A stretch of 64,000 nucleotides of DNA from Linnemannia hyalina (Eukaryota > Mortierellomycota > Mortierellomycetes > Mortierellales > Mortierellaceae), in assembly GCA_019671135.1 (NCBI GenBank), contig JAHRHY010000009.1, positions 806,001 to 870,000 of the forward strand, given 5' to 3'. The position numbers and the translations under genes were made by a program. Positions 1-10,501 of this stretch are shown one piece after another (within the stretch, counting starts at the first letter, position 1; every line of letters begins with the position of its first letter). A model generated the notes under the pieces. The model had not been told where the DNA came from and searched no databases. It saw only the letters and a list, made by a program, of their open reading frames with translations.

Positions 1-2183
1 TTTGATCATGTGTCGGATCTGGCGCTTCATCGTAATGGCGAAGAGGATACAGAAGTAGATCAGAAGAATAGGCCAGAAGACTGGGATGTCAAAGAGCCGG
101 AACAAGGTACATCCAAACGCAATCACAATCGCCCTTGTTGCCGAGTGCCTATTGTGTTTTAAGGATTAACAGTAATGGTTCAGTCTTTGGAACGGGTTTT
201 TTGTTTAGGACTTTGTGGGGAAGTAGAAAAAGTCGTGGAAGGTGGGGTGATATTTTTTTTGGACCCGTATCCAGTAATGGCATGACACACCCGGGATGTA
301 CTACGTGGTAGTTGCCCAGTCGCCCCGCATCACAGACACACACACGTAAGCCCACATTGGTATCCTGCACTCGCCCGTATATTTGAAAATGCCGACAGCA
401 TTCCTGTATGTATGGTTCCAGTAATTCCTGCGTTTCCGGCGTATGTTTTTCTCATCCAACAAATCCTATCCATTCGGTGTCTCCTCCGTGCTTTCCTGTC
501 AAGCGCAACAAAATGCGTAAACGGTTGGGGGTGGGAGCCCAATGTTCAAACTATGTTTCGTGGGCTACTCACGGATACACAAGAAAACAAACACACACGT
601 CGCCTCTTTCTGACAGACCACAGACTGTCCAACGCCTTGATGTCCTCGTTCCTTTTTGTTTGTATCCACTTTGTATCGTCCTGTACACCTCAGAATAGAT
701 TATTCGAGATGGAAGCACAAAAAAAACCGAGATGATGCTCTTTCCTGTGATAGCCACGGTCCTCCTCCTGCTCTCTCTGTTTGTGTCGATGTTACTAATT
801 GTTGGCATGGCTTCCATTTTGAGCGCTCGAACGCAATCCTGTCCACTCTTCGTCGCCACGATACGGGTCATTCCTGTTTGTTATCGTTTCTCTCTTTGAT
901 TTGAACCAGTTTCGCATGTTGCCAAGAGCACTATCTCCTTCAAGAAAATATCCCGAGATGTGTACAAATGAGAAAGAAACGCGCACTTACCAAAACTTGA
1001 ACTCCGGTAGCCTCCTGACGAATGGTCTAAACTCCTCGTCGGACCGCATGGGCAGTGTTGGGCCCTCCTCGACTGCATCCGCTGCCATATCCATCTCCAG
1101 TGAAGGGTCGAACTTTGGCTGCAGAAAGGCGAGGAACAGATTGAGTAGGTAGATGCCAAGCGCATAGGTGACGATGTACCATCCTTGGGCAATGAAGACT
1201 CGCAGGAAGTATATGAAGATTGCTACACCGGTAAAGGCCCAGCGTTCTGTTGCGTGCGGCGTCACCCTATCGAGAATAACTTGGTAGCGCTAAAAAGGAC
1301 ATGATACAAATGAGTAAAAAAGGTAAATATGAGAAGGGCGTTGGCATTTCACCTTTTTTTGTGTTGTGTTTGTCCCCACTCAACGACGACTCCAGGGGGA
1401 AGGATGGGTTGGTGGTTTATTGTTCCTGCTCACTCTTGAAGATTGATTGATCGCCCTTTTTTATGTGGTGTATATCTTGGACGTCCTTAACCTGCGTGAA
1501 TAGATCCCTTTCCGAAGAGTAAAGATCCATTTGCAGAGAACCACAACATCGCATCCACTCTCCCCTGCCATGCGCAGGTCAAGGTCGCCTTGATGTTGTT
1601 GGATCAGTATACTTGTAGTATACTGGGGTGATAACTATCGATCCATATCTTTTGTCCCGTGAGTTCATGAAATATTGTGAAGCAAACGCTATCCTTCCAT
1701 GTCCGTGAGATGCTTTGATCGAAAAATGAAACAGGACAGCATCCTGATATGATGCGGGTTGTCGCTTTGATGTTGGCGAAGAGAGAAAAATAAAAAGAGG
1801 TGGGCGTAGGATATTTACAAAGCAAAAAGGCTAAAAAACAGTAATGGCAAGCGGAGGGGGTTGGATGATTTGATGGGGGTGTTTGCTTTGGTGTCCCGAC
1901 AATCATTTCGACAATTGAGTGATGTCTCTTCTGTTGCTGTTCTATTGTTGTCATGTTCCATTACCCCAACGAGGTTTAAAAGAATAATAATTGAGCGATT
2001 CCAGAAACAAAAAAGAAAAAAAAGGTTGACCCGAGAGTTGTTCGTTGAGAACGGTGGATGGATTCCTTGCCGATGAAAAGGAGGGTAGGGGATCAGGCAA
2101 AGGCTGGTTGTTATTATTACCTGCTCGAGTTTTGACTTTTGGGCCCAAAAGGTGTTTCCATCCTCTGGTGGTTCGCTGTTCAT
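1..2183 (-). CDS. RER1: RER1 family ER-retrieval receptor, C-terminus beyond window edge
   Basis: Golgi membrane protein that returns escaped ER membrane proteins by COPI vesicles. Read as three exons: 2121-2183 (21 residues, [10 protein letters not shown] start), 991-1289, and 1-148, which runs off the window. Phases join cleanly: exon 2 ends after two bases of a Trp codon that exon 3 completes. The 170 visible residues match the family: the [17 protein letters not shown] block, membrane segments around the first and second thirds, the acidic QPKFDP loop, the EFKFWHSATRA block, and the [12 protein letters not shown] and [12 protein letters not shown] segments near the C-terminus. Only the last few dozen residues should be missing. 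Both introns are long for this window (about 830-840 nt). The 5' leader carries a (CA)10 run just upstream of the ATG. Identity is very secure; splice sites are inferred. Confidence 0.95.
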
Positions 2184-2190
2184 GGTATGT

Positions 2191-2210
2191 TGTGTGTGTG
2201 TGTGTGTGTG
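2191..2210. repeat. (TG)10 dinucleotide repeat in RER1 leader
   Basis: Ten perfect TG units on the plus strand, so CA units in the RER1 transcript. The run starts seven bases upstream of the RER1 start codon. It probably lies in the 5' UTR and is likely length-variable. Confidence 0.9.
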
Positions 2211-2896
2211 GGTGTGAGTAATATGTGGGTTGTGGGGAAGGGAGGACAGGGGCGGTTGGGCTAAAGCAGAAGCGAACAAACAAGTGGGTGAATGTGTGAG
2301 AGGGAGCGAGAGTGAGATGTCCAGTTGTGTGAAAAGTGTTGAGGCGAAAAAGAAGAAGAGAAAGAAAGAGGCTCCTCTCGGTGTTGGCAAGAGTTTTAAT
2401 AAGTGAGGAAGGTGATGAGAAGGAAGAAGGACAATCACAAACACTCAAAAGGCGATTCCTGAATCCTGTTTGTTGGCTGGATGTTGATTGCTGGGGTCAT
2501 TCTTTTCCTTTTTCCTTTGTCCAAGTACCCAGGGACTGCTTTTAGGTTCAATTTCAAACCTTTAAAAAAAAACCGATCGAAGAGCAAACAGGGGGCTGTT
2601 GTGTCATCGTAGACATCGCTGTTTGTTGGGCACCAGTCCTATTCGTGGAGCCACATTGTGCTTCCATTTTCTTCTTTCTCCTGGTCGTCATCATCTCTAC
2701 TATATCGAATTGCCACGTAGCCCACAGCTACCCTCAAAACATTCCGAGTTCTCTTGCTTATCCTACACAAAACACCCCATTCCTCCCCTCCACATGCACA
2801 TGCTCTCTTTTTTGTTTGCCCTGATCTCCTTCTTATCTGCATTGATTGCTGAAATAAATTATCGTTTTAATTGCTGTTGGAAACAAAGTGATATCT
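2211..2896. other. Intergenic: RER1 promoter and FKBP 3' flank
   Basis: No gene seen. The part nearest RER1 is GA-rich on the plus strand (pyrimidine-rich on the RER1 sense strand), as expected of a fungal promoter or leader. The rest is T/C-rich. Open frames here have no coding character. Confidence 0.6.
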
Positions 2897-3223
2897 TTAA
2901 CGGATCTCAAGGAGCTCAACGTCAAAGATCAAGGTAGCCTTAGCGGGGATGACTGGGGGGTATCCACGGTCACCGTAACCGTAGTCAGAGGTGATCTTGA
3001 GGGTAGCGCGCTCACCGAGCGACATCTGGGGGACACCCTCCTCCCAGCCACGGATAACACGGCCAACACCGATGGGGGTGACAAAGGGATCGTTGCGGTC
3101 GCGGGACGAATCGAACTTGGAGCCGTCCTCGAGGGTGCCGACGTAGTGCATGACGACGGTCTGGCCAATCTTGGGGAAGGTGACGCCGTCTCCGGCCTTG
3201 ATGATGGTCTTGGTAACACCCAT
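2897..3223 (-). CDS. FPR1: FKBP12-type peptidyl-prolyl cis-trans isomerase
   Basis: Single-exon, 108-residue protein of canonical FKBP12 length. It isomerises Xaa-Pro bonds and is the expected receptor of FK506 and rapamycin. The ligand-pocket residues of the family are present: Tyr27, Phe37-Asp38 in [10 protein letters not shown], Phe47, Val56-Ile57, Trp60 in [16 protein letters not shown], Tyr83, Ile92 and Phe100. Position 55, often Gln or Glu, is Arg. The start at [13 protein letters not shown] is chosen by family length. The frame stays open upstream with another ATG six codons earlier (MFRSAIMGV), so a slightly longer form is possible. It is transcribed divergently from the F-box gene with a 331-bp spacer. 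Cytosolic location is expected, as no signal peptide is visible. Confidence 0.96.
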   Translation of the reverse strand: MGVTKTIIKAGDGVTFPKIGQTVVMHYVGTLEDGSKFDSSRDRNDPFVTPIGVGRVIRGWEEGVPQMSLGERATLKITSDYGYGDRGYPPVIPAKATLIFDVELLEIR

Positions 3224-3554
3224 GATTGCGGATCTGAACATGTAAGTTGGTTTGGTTGGATGGGAGATGAGAAAAAAGGAAAACGACAGAAATAAAAACA
3301 GCAGAGTGATAGAGTGTGTGTCCTTGCGTGGCTTGTCCATCATCCACATCTCCCGAATCAAAAACCCGCTGCCACTGCGGTCGAGAGGCCCATATTTATC
3401 GATTGATTATTGGTATCCTTCACGCCTTCTACTCTCTGTCTGCGCCTTCTCTGCGTCTTTTTTTATTCTTTTCTCTTCTTTTCTTCTCATTCCCATTCCC
3501 ATTCCCACCCTACTCACGCATGTTTCTTCATCTCATCAGCCCCCCTCATCCACA
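3224..3554. promoter_or_regulatory. Shared divergent promoter, FKBP (-) and F-box gene (+)
   Basis: A 331-bp spacer between two start codons facing away from each other must hold both promoters. The half nearest the F-box gene is strongly pyrimidine-rich on the plus strand, and the half nearest FKBP is purine-rich on the plus strand. Each sense leader is therefore CT-rich. No specific factor site is claimed. Confidence 0.6.
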
Positions 3555-5210
3555 ATGTCAGATACAGACGAACTCCTTTTATCATCTTACGACACCGACG
3601 AAGATAGCGCGGCGCTCTCAGACTCTACCGTCGACGACACAGACACCAGACAGGCTCGCCTCGACGCCTTACTCGAGTCAATTGCATCGATACCCCCAAT
3701 TGTTGACATCCTCCTCACCAATCTCTCCTACAAGGACAACCTGGCCTGTCTACACGTCTGCAAGCTCTGGTCTTCAATAGCCCAAGGCTACCTCTGGCGA
3801 CACGTCCGCTTCCACTTTGACAGAGCCGGACCCGTCCCCCTGACACCTGCCCAAAATGCCATCATCCGTAGCAGAGTTCACCGGATCCGGTCTCTAGCCA
3901 CACCCTTGGCCGACACCACTTTCCTCGACATGCCTTGCACTCAACTTAAATCCCTAGAGATCTGGCCCGGAACAAACCTTACCGTCCCCAACTTTCTTAC
4001 GGGTGTCTTTCACGAGGCGGAAGCACCTCTCCAAACATTTCACGTAGGACCCTCCGCCCTGGATCTTATTCCTATGAACCGCCATCTGTCGAGCATTTCC
4101 TTCAAGCAAATCGAACACCTCTCACGCTCGTTTACTCCAGAGCTCTTCTTGTCCTTCTCCAAGCTCCCACTCCAGTCTCTGCGCCTCGGTGTCACCTGGC
4201 ACGTTAGCGAAACGCTTCCCCTTGCAGCCTTCCTCGCCCATTGCCCTGCCACACTCGAGAGACTGGAATTATCCTTTGATCGTCGCCTCCGGAGCTTTTT
4301 CGGACAATTCCTCGACGAGGCCTCCATGACCTCTGAACAGGCAGCACAACTGCCATGGTCACCACTGCCCGTCCTTAAAACTCTAAAGATATCTCCATCC
4401 TTTCCTATTCGTGATGTTACTATGGTCGTCTTGCCTTTACTTCGACATTGCCCCAACCTGGAGGAACTGTGGATGCCGCCCCTGCGCTTTATCGACATGG
4501 CTGAGTTTTTCAACCTGATCCTCCGGAACAGTCTCTCCATCAAAACATTACGTCTCTCTCCACCATGCGAGTCACAACGACTGGGATGTTATCCAGGCTC
4601 TCTCTCCCAAGACCTTTTGAGGGTTGCCAACACCTACAGAGGCCTACGCGAAGTTGAGCTGGAGGTCAAGATTCAGGAAGAGTACCCTGTCATTCCGACC
4701 TTGGTGTTCAATTCGGGGTGGTCGTTGGAAATTATCGACCTGAGCTGTCATATACCCGAGTTTGAGATCGTTAAAAACCCTTACGTTACGCCCATCCTCA
4801 AGAATTGCGGTCGACTCAAGCGACTGGCGATCAACGGCCAAGGACGTGGGAGAGGCTTCGTCAGTCTGCGTGACCTTGTTGAAACTAATTGGGCGTCTAA
4901 CCGGCTTGAGAGTCTTACGATCGTTGTCAGCGAGATGGAGAATGAATACCGGACAAACGGATGGTTTGTAGAGAAGTTTGTAAAGAACCAGGAAGACAAT
5001 GAACAGCTGCAAGAGGACATTGCCATGCTTCTTTTCCAACTCAGCATGAAGTACCGCGCTCAGAAAAACTATACGGGTCCGATTCCTGCCTGGTTGGAGG
5101 CTGAGACCGTTCTGCTGCCCTTTGCGGCTGCGGTCAAGCATACGGATGGAGCCATGAGCCTTGCAGCATGGAAGAGAATCAGACCCGTGTATTCAGAGCC
5201 CCTCTGCTAG
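3555..5210 (+). CDS. F-box protein with leucine-rich-type C-terminal region
   Basis: Intronless frame of 551 residues. After an acidic, disordered start (MSDTDELLLSSYDTDED), an F-box-like segment lies at about residues 46-84 (IPPIVDILLTNL, DNLACLHVCKLWSSIAQ, LWRHV). It would bind Skp1 and bring substrates to an SCF ubiquitin ligase. The rest is made of irregular leucine-rich segments such as LKSLEIWPGTNL, LERLELSF, LPVLKTLKIS, CPNLEELWMP and LKRLAINGQG, the type of substrate-binding domain usual in F-box/LRR proteins. The start codon is the first one after the CT-rich leader. The upstream in-frame extension to 3252 overlaps the promoter and is not believed. Substrate unknown. The second F-box gene at 15465 has the same architecture but is clearly diverged. 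Confidence 0.88.
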   Translation: MSDTDELLLSSYDTDEDSAALSDSTVDDTDTRQARLDALLESIASIPPIVDILLTNLSYKDNLACLHVCKLWSSIAQGYLWRHVRFHFDRAGPVPLTPAQNAIIRSRVHRIRSLATPLADTTFLDMPCTQLKSLEIWPGTNLTVPNFLTGVFHEAEAPLQTFHVGPSALDLIPMNRHLSSISFKQIEHLSRSFTPELFLSFSKLPLQSLRLGVTWHVSETLPLAAFLAHCPATLERLELSFDRRLRSFFGQFLDEASMTSEQAAQLPWSPLPVLKTLKISPSFPIRDVTMVVLPLLRHCPNLEELWMPPLRFIDMAEFFNLILRNSLSIKTLRLSPPCESQRLGCYPGSLSQDLLRVANTYRGLREVELEVKIQEEYPVIPTLVFNSGWSLEIIDLSCHIPEFEIVKNPYVTPILKNCGRLKRLAINGQGRGRGFVSLRDLVETNWASNRLESLTIVVSEMENEYRTNGWFVEKFVKNQEDNEQLQEDIAMLLFQLSMKYRAQKNYTGPIPAWLEAETVLLPFAAAVKHTDGAMSLAAWKRIRPVYSEPLC

Positions 5211-5229
5211 TGCGACAACAACCCTTTTG

Positions 5230-5235
5230 AATAAA
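5230..5235 (+). terminator. AATAAA polyadenylation signal of F-box gene
   Basis: Perfect AATAAA beginning 20 bases after the TAG stop codon, in an A/T-rich 3' flank. Confidence 0.55.
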
Positions 5236-5975
5236 GAAAATACGACGCCGGCTGTGACCTTTTATACCCTTTTTTGTAAACTATCTCTTTTCCAACCCAT
5301 GTATTCCCAACCGCTCCCGCCTTGGTTGCTCTTTTGCCACCAATACCCGCCCTCTGCCTTTTGCCATTCTCCACCAGTTCAAACATCGACAACAACAGCT
5401 CATTTCCCCTTCTATGTCGTTTTTTTTTATCACTGCCACAGAAGACCCATAGTATCATGAAGAAACTCTTGATCCAGCTCACCATTCGTGCATGTACCGT
5501 CATCGAGACGAAGGAGAGAAAGTGAGATGTGAAAGGCGCGGAAGGTGTTGTGTCATCACGTGCAGTGGATCTAGGACCCTTCGACGCGGGATAAGAAGAC
5601 ATGGCTACCCTTCTCTTTTCTCCCTTTAAAGAAAGGCTATGGTCCTTCTGCAATGCCTCTCGCATCCTTCTGCCAGATGTCATCTGGTCAGACTAGGCGA
5701 AATGCATAAATGATTTGCCACCTCCCTTCAGCAAGTTGCTGCCGTTTGGTCCACTCTAATTTACCGCGCATTTTTGCAACCCTTCGTGTGAAAAGAGAGC
5801 CCGTTCCTTTCTTCTCTTATATCTTTCACCGCTTTCTCTTTTTTTTTCTTCCACAACTCTTTCTCTTTCTCTTTCTCGATCCGATCTCTCCTTCTTACCA
5901 ACTCTATACAACCTACCACACACACACGCATTCAACTTTCTCTATACCCTCTCCTCCCTCACATACCACCAAACC
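5236..5975. other. Intergenic, promoter of tubulin cofactor C
   Basis: No gene seen in about 740 bp. From roughly 5800 to the next ATG the plus strand is very pyrimidine-rich, with CTCTTT runs and a CACACACA stretch. This is consistent with the leader of the downstream gene. Confidence 0.6.
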
Positions 5976-7398
5976 ATGCCAGACGTCACCAAGGAAAACT
6001 TTCGCGCTTCCTTCGATCCCAAGCGCGTCGGTAAAATACTACAACCCAACCCCATGTCCCCATGCGTTAATTATGCGTCTGTGCAATTACACTTTCGTTT
6101 CTACCATTTGATCCACCTTCTGAACATCCCTTCGTCTCCTATTTTTCCTCCTCTCGCGCACATAGAAGTTGAACGCGACCTGGATAATTTACCGAATGTC
6201 TCCAAGACCCAGATCCAAGCAGCCGTCGACAACCTCGTCCAACGAATCCAACTCCTTGAGAAAGCCGTCACCGACAACATCACCATCCTTCCTTCTTATG
6301 ATGCCAGGATCTGTCTTGAGGTAACTATTAAAAAAAAAGGAAAAAAAGTATGCACATCAATGATTGCCATCACGGTAGGACATGGTTCTAATTCTTACTA
6401 CTATTTTCATTTCATTTTTTTGCACTTCTTTTTCAGGCAGTGAAGGCAGCTTCTGAAAGGTTGAGTGTTCTGAGAGGCAAGCTTGTCCCAAGACCAAAGT
6501 TCTCGTTCAAGTCTCGCAAGACGGTCGCCACCGCTACATCCCCATCCGCGCTCCAGGTGCCCAACGCCGCTACCCCTGCCTTAGCTACTCAGTCGACGGT
6601 CGACACGAGTCTTTTCATGACATTCGAGAACCGAGCTGGCGAATACCTCTTCATTGGCGACCTCCAAGTCCCTAACGCTGTCGCTCAACATGACGCGAGT
6701 GGTCCCAGTCCGAGCGCAATGATGGTCGATACAGAGACCATCTACCTCGGAGGAGTTCAGGTCAACGACAATACCACTGCATCAGGACCAGCGGTGGCCG
6801 AGAAACCCAAAGACGTGGCGTTGACAAACCTGACAGATTGCACCATCAACCTGGTTCACACTTTACCTCTGGGTGCCATTCACATCAAGAACCTCAAGCG
6901 CTGTGTCCTGGTCATCCCCCCTGTTTCTGGAAGTATCTTGTTGCATGATTGCGAGGGCTGCACACTCATTGGCGCCTGCCACCAGGTAAAGAAAACACCC
7001 GTTTCTGTTTTTGATACCCTTTTGTTCAAAGCTTCCGTATCCTAACTGACGCTTGTTTTCTCTTGTCTGTTCTCTTGTTTCATATACCAAACATCAAACA
7101 GTCAAGGATGCACACATCGACAAACATGGATATCTACCTCCACGTAACCAGCGAGCCCATCATCGAGGACTGCACAGACATGCGATTCGCACCATACCCA
7201 TACCAAGAAGTCCTTCCAAGCGACCAACTCATGACCCTCTTTGTCGCCGCCGGGTTGAGACCCGAAAAGAATTTGTTTGACCACGTCAATGACTTTAATT
7301 GGCTTCGTCAACAGCAGTCGCCCAATTGGAGGTTGCTGGATGCCTCTGAGATCCGGCAGGGGATTGCTCACCATGTCCTCTATACTCAGCGCGCTTGA
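5976..7398 (+). CDS. TBCC: Tubulin-folding cofactor C (TBCC)
   Basis: Four exons, 5976-6030, 6166-6320, 6437-6985 and 7102-7398, join in phase to 351 residues, the usual TBCC size. TBCC acts on the tubulin-cofactor D-E supercomplex and stimulates GTP hydrolysis so that folded alpha/beta-tubulin is released. The N-terminal third is helical (TQIQAAVDNLVQRIQLLEKAV), like the spectrin-like tubulin-binding domain. The C-terminal half is the C-CAP/TBCC beta-helix (DCTINLVHTLPLGAIHIKNL, VSGSILLHDCEGCTL, DIYLHVTSEPIIEDC). The QxRxH arginine-finger motif is present as QSRMH, with Arg255. The last intron splits it between Gln and Ser. Cytosolic. Identity is strong and splice sites are well supported by phase and motif continuity. 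Confidence 0.93.
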
Positions 7399-7557
7399 AA
7401 TGACGGACTGATAGTAGGAGGAAACTGGCAGTATAATTATTTATTTACTGGGCAGGAAAGATTAGCATTAGATTGGTTTGGTACTAAAAAATCAGGTATA
7501 TTATTATGCTCCGCTTGACTTCTTGAGCAACGACATGGAACGATTGGACAGGTGCAC

Positions 7558-8742
7558 TCAGAACAATTCAAATTCCAGCTACCAAGCGCACAATTATAGT
7601 GAAGAGAACAAATGGTTGGTGTCGTTGAAGGGGTTACGATGTGAGTAGCAGCATAATTTGAGTGTGAGAAAGGTCATGTATAAAAAGAGCTGAACTTACA
7701 TAGATCATGCCGACTGTCTGTGGGTCACGCAAGTGCATCCTGGCTGGATGATAAACCCGCCTGTTCTCCTCCTGGATAAACATCTCCATCTTTCGTATCG
7801 ACTAAAGGAGGGTGTCCAGAAATGAGAATTGTATGTCGTTTTAATAAAAGACCTTTGTTTCAGTATTCATTCAACCCCACATTGACGAGCAGTCGTTGGT
7901 TACCCTTTGGTAGTGAGTCCCGCAACAGTGCTTTGCTGTGTAGGCTGAGAGGCAGTCCAGCAGCGTATCGAAGCAGTTCCAGAGCGACTCTTCTGCAACC
8001 TCCATGCAATTGTTGACGCCTTCGACTGATCGTTTGAATTCTGCCCGTGTTACCTACCAGTTGACGTAGAGAAAAGTGAACATGAGTTTGTACCTGAGCC
8101 AACAGTAAAGACGACGATACAGTGGTCAATTGCCATCACTTGTATGCTTACTCTTCCAAGCATCTCCTCAGGGAACTGCTCGCATTCGAACCGGGTAGCT
8201 TCGTCTCCAATGTTGTGGTCTCTGTCGATACGGACAATAACTTGAGGTGTCCCCGTTGGATGAGCGTCTGCCGACCGTCTTCCTCCTCCTGATCCTCCTG
8301 CTTGTTGCTGTTGCTGTTGTCGAGATGAATAGGCAGCACCATTTCTGTTATGGTCCAGTACTGAAATGTCAGGTCCCAGTGCTGTTGGATAGGTGGCAGC
8401 TGTTCCTGGTGAGCGTGGCGAAGCAGCAGTAGCAATTGATTGCCGGTTTCGGGTTTTATCTGTAGCTGCTGAGGCATTTGTCTTTGTCCTTGTTCCTGTC
8501 GTCAGCGCTGGACTGTCGTCGGGTTGTTGAGTAGGATGAGACCATGTCTGGGTCGAGGTCTGGGTCGAGGCGGCGGTCTTGTTGGCGAGGTGTTCGACAG
8601 TGGAGTTGGCGGATATCGTGCGGTCGGATTCACTTGCGTGGGTGAATGTGGATGAGGGGTCAGGAGGGAGTTGTTGGAAGGGGATTGAATTTAGATCTTC
8701 TGGGGATATATGAGTTGCTGGTGGTTGCCATTGGGAGGCCAT
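7558..8742 (-). CDS. ERF4: Ras-palmitoyltransferase subunit Erf4 / GOLGA7 family
   Basis: Four exons, 8152-8742, 7904-8053, 7700-7801 and a seven-codon 7558-7578, all in phase 0, give 287 residues. Erf4/GOLGA7 proteins are accessory subunits of the Erf2/DHHC9 palmitoyltransferase that lipidates Ras at ER/Golgi membranes. The first about 165 residues are disordered, Thr/Ser/Gln-rich with a Q7 run. The conserved domain begins at about 166 (VIVRIDRDHN, FECEQFPEEMLGRVTRAEF), then VEGVNNCMEVAEES, LLDCLSAYTAKHCCGTHYQR, KMEMFIQEENRRVYHPARMHLRDP and a TVGMIYLEFELF end. This is the GOLGA7 pattern of helix, cysteine pair region and closing strand. Several cysteines sit where GOLGA7 is itself palmitoylated. 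It is divergent with the dolichyldiphosphatase gene. The minute last exon rests on phase and the family C-terminus. Confidence 0.85.
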
Positions 8743-9137
8743 TGTGTACTTTGTGTATTGGGTTGAGTGTGTCTGAGTGAGGGTCCAGTTGTTGTTGTTG
8801 TTGGTCTTTGTTGCTCCTCTTGGTGGTGTAGGGGTTCTTGGTCGACGGTAATTGCTTGTTTGTGTCCTCTTGCTAGTTGCTTGTGTGGAGGGATGATGAT
8901 GAAAGTAATTGAACGTGGTCAGGTACACACTTCTTCTCCTTGTCACTCCATAAGAAAAAAGAAAAAAATGAGCTGCAGTCACCTCCCAACTCACCCACAT
9001 GCTGTTTAATATCACCCTTTCTGACTTCACACCAAACTCATCGATCCCTCCCCTCCTGTCTCCTTTTCTACCTCCCTCTCTTTCTTCTTTTCCTCTCTTT
9101 GATCGCACCCCTCACTCCGCTCGCTCATTCACAACCA
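8743..9137. promoter_or_regulatory. Shared divergent promoter, ERF4 (-) and dolichyldiphosphatase (+)
   Basis: A 395-bp spacer separates the two start codons. The plus-strand half next to the dolichyldiphosphatase ATG is CT-rich, and the half next to ERF4 is rich in GT/TTG units (CAA units on the ERF4 sense strand). Confidence 0.6.
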
Positions 9138-10324
9138 ATGTCATCCGACCCAGCTGCAACCCTTCGTCACCGCACCAGCGTCATGCCAGCCCCACCAGGA
9201 ACAGGACAAGCGGAGGACATCAGACAAGCCGCAGAACAGATCACATCCAAGATTCCCGCTCATCACACCCTCACCTCTCTCTCCATCACCCATGTCCAGT
9301 TTGCCCAGGACGACATCCTCTCCAAACTGTTTGCATACGTGACCCTATCCCCCTTGGCGATTCTTTGTGGATATGCCGCTGTGGTTATTACGTCGCGCGA
9401 TTTGAAACCCGCGATTATGTTGGCTGGACAGCTTGCAAACGAGTTGGTGAACTTGGTCTTGAAGCGCCTTGTCAAACAAGCACGTCCTACTGGTATCGTG
9501 ACACTTCATATAGCAATTGCATGCCTCTTTCTTCTGGACACTTTTTCTTCAATTGCGAAATTACTTGGAGCACTTCTAACACGGAACTGTTTTTGGTATT
9601 GCTCTTTCTCTATGTGGTTCTTCAAGAATACCTTGGCGACGGCTATGGTATGCCTTCGAGCCACTCGCAGTTCATGGCCTACTTTGCGACCTACGTTGTC
9701 ATCCTCATGTACCGGAGGTAAAGAATAGAAGAAAAACGAGGGTTGTTTTGTTCGTGTTATATTTGAGTTCACTCCAATTCATACATACACATGCGACAAA
9801 TGCATTAACCCGAACCCCGATCATCCTTCTCACGCGCTATTTTTTCTTTTTTGTGAACAGGAGTATCGCCTCTGACCCGCTTGTTCCTCACACTATTTCT
9901 ACTGTCGTCGTTCTCTGGTCTACATTGGTCGTCTACTCTCGGTAAGTCCCTCTCATTTATTCATTTTTTTGTCACAAACCGATACAACTTCGATTCGTCG
10001 ATCCTCATCTAAATCGGGCATCCTAATATCATCAACCCTTCACTCTCCTCTTTCCTTTCGTTCTTTCATAGTGTCCACTTGTACTATCACACATGGCAAC
10101 AGGTCGTTGCAGGCACGATCTGCGGGTTCTTTTTTGCGATCATCTATTATAACATTGTCAATGGCTTCCTGCGTTCCAAGGGACTCTTTGAGTGGATTGT
10201 CGATCACCCCCTGGCACGTCATTTCCATATCCGTGATACCGACTCTATCCACGACGTTGCCAAGTTTGACTGGGAAATGTGGCAGCAGTACCGCAGAACC
10301 ACTGCCCAAGCCAAGAACCAATAA
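9138..10324 (+). CDS. CAX4: Dolichyldiphosphatase (PAP2 superfamily)
   Basis: Four exons, 9138-9492, 9627-9717, 9861-9941 and 10072-10324, join in phase to 259 residues. The enzyme hydrolyses dolichyl diphosphate on the lumenal side of the ER, recycling the carrier for N-glycosylation. The three PAP2 signatures are all present: K(x6)RP as KRLVKQARP, PSSH in GDGYGMPSSHSQF, and SR(x5)H as SRVHLYYHTWQQV. Four or so hydrophobic spans are visible (LFAYVTLSPLAILCGYAAVV, MAYFATYVVILM, STVVVLWSTLVVY, VVAGTICGFFFAIIYY). The third motif is split by the last intron between Arg and Val. Length and motif spacing match Cax4/DOLPP1 rather than broad-specificity lipid phosphatases. Convergent with heme oxygenase. 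Confidence 0.93.
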
Positions 10325-10421
10325 AGAGAGTAACAAGTCATTAAGAACGAACGTAACTAATTAAACAGGACTTGATAGACAACAACGACAGAAAAGATTG
10401 CGTGGTTTTTTTTGACAATGA

Positions 10422-10427
10422 TTTATT
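10422..10427 (-). terminator. AATAAA polyadenylation signal of heme oxygenase
   Basis: TTTATT on the plus strand (AATAAA in the transcript), about 75 bases downstream of the stop codon. Confidence 0.5.
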
Positions 10428-10501
10428 ATGAAAGTATGTTACAGCTGAGGCAAATTGCCAGTGGGGAATATGGGGGGGAAAGAGAGCGAAGAAGAATGCA
10501 T

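Noticed and set aside
2599..2937. 112-codon plus-strand frame overlapping the FKBP 3' end
   Set aside because: No domain and poor codon bias. It overlaps the secure FKBP gene on the opposite strand.
2888..3295. Plus-strand frame antisense to FKBP
   Set aside because: It is a mirror of the GC-biased FKBP codons. The minus-strand product matches the FKBP family over its whole length.
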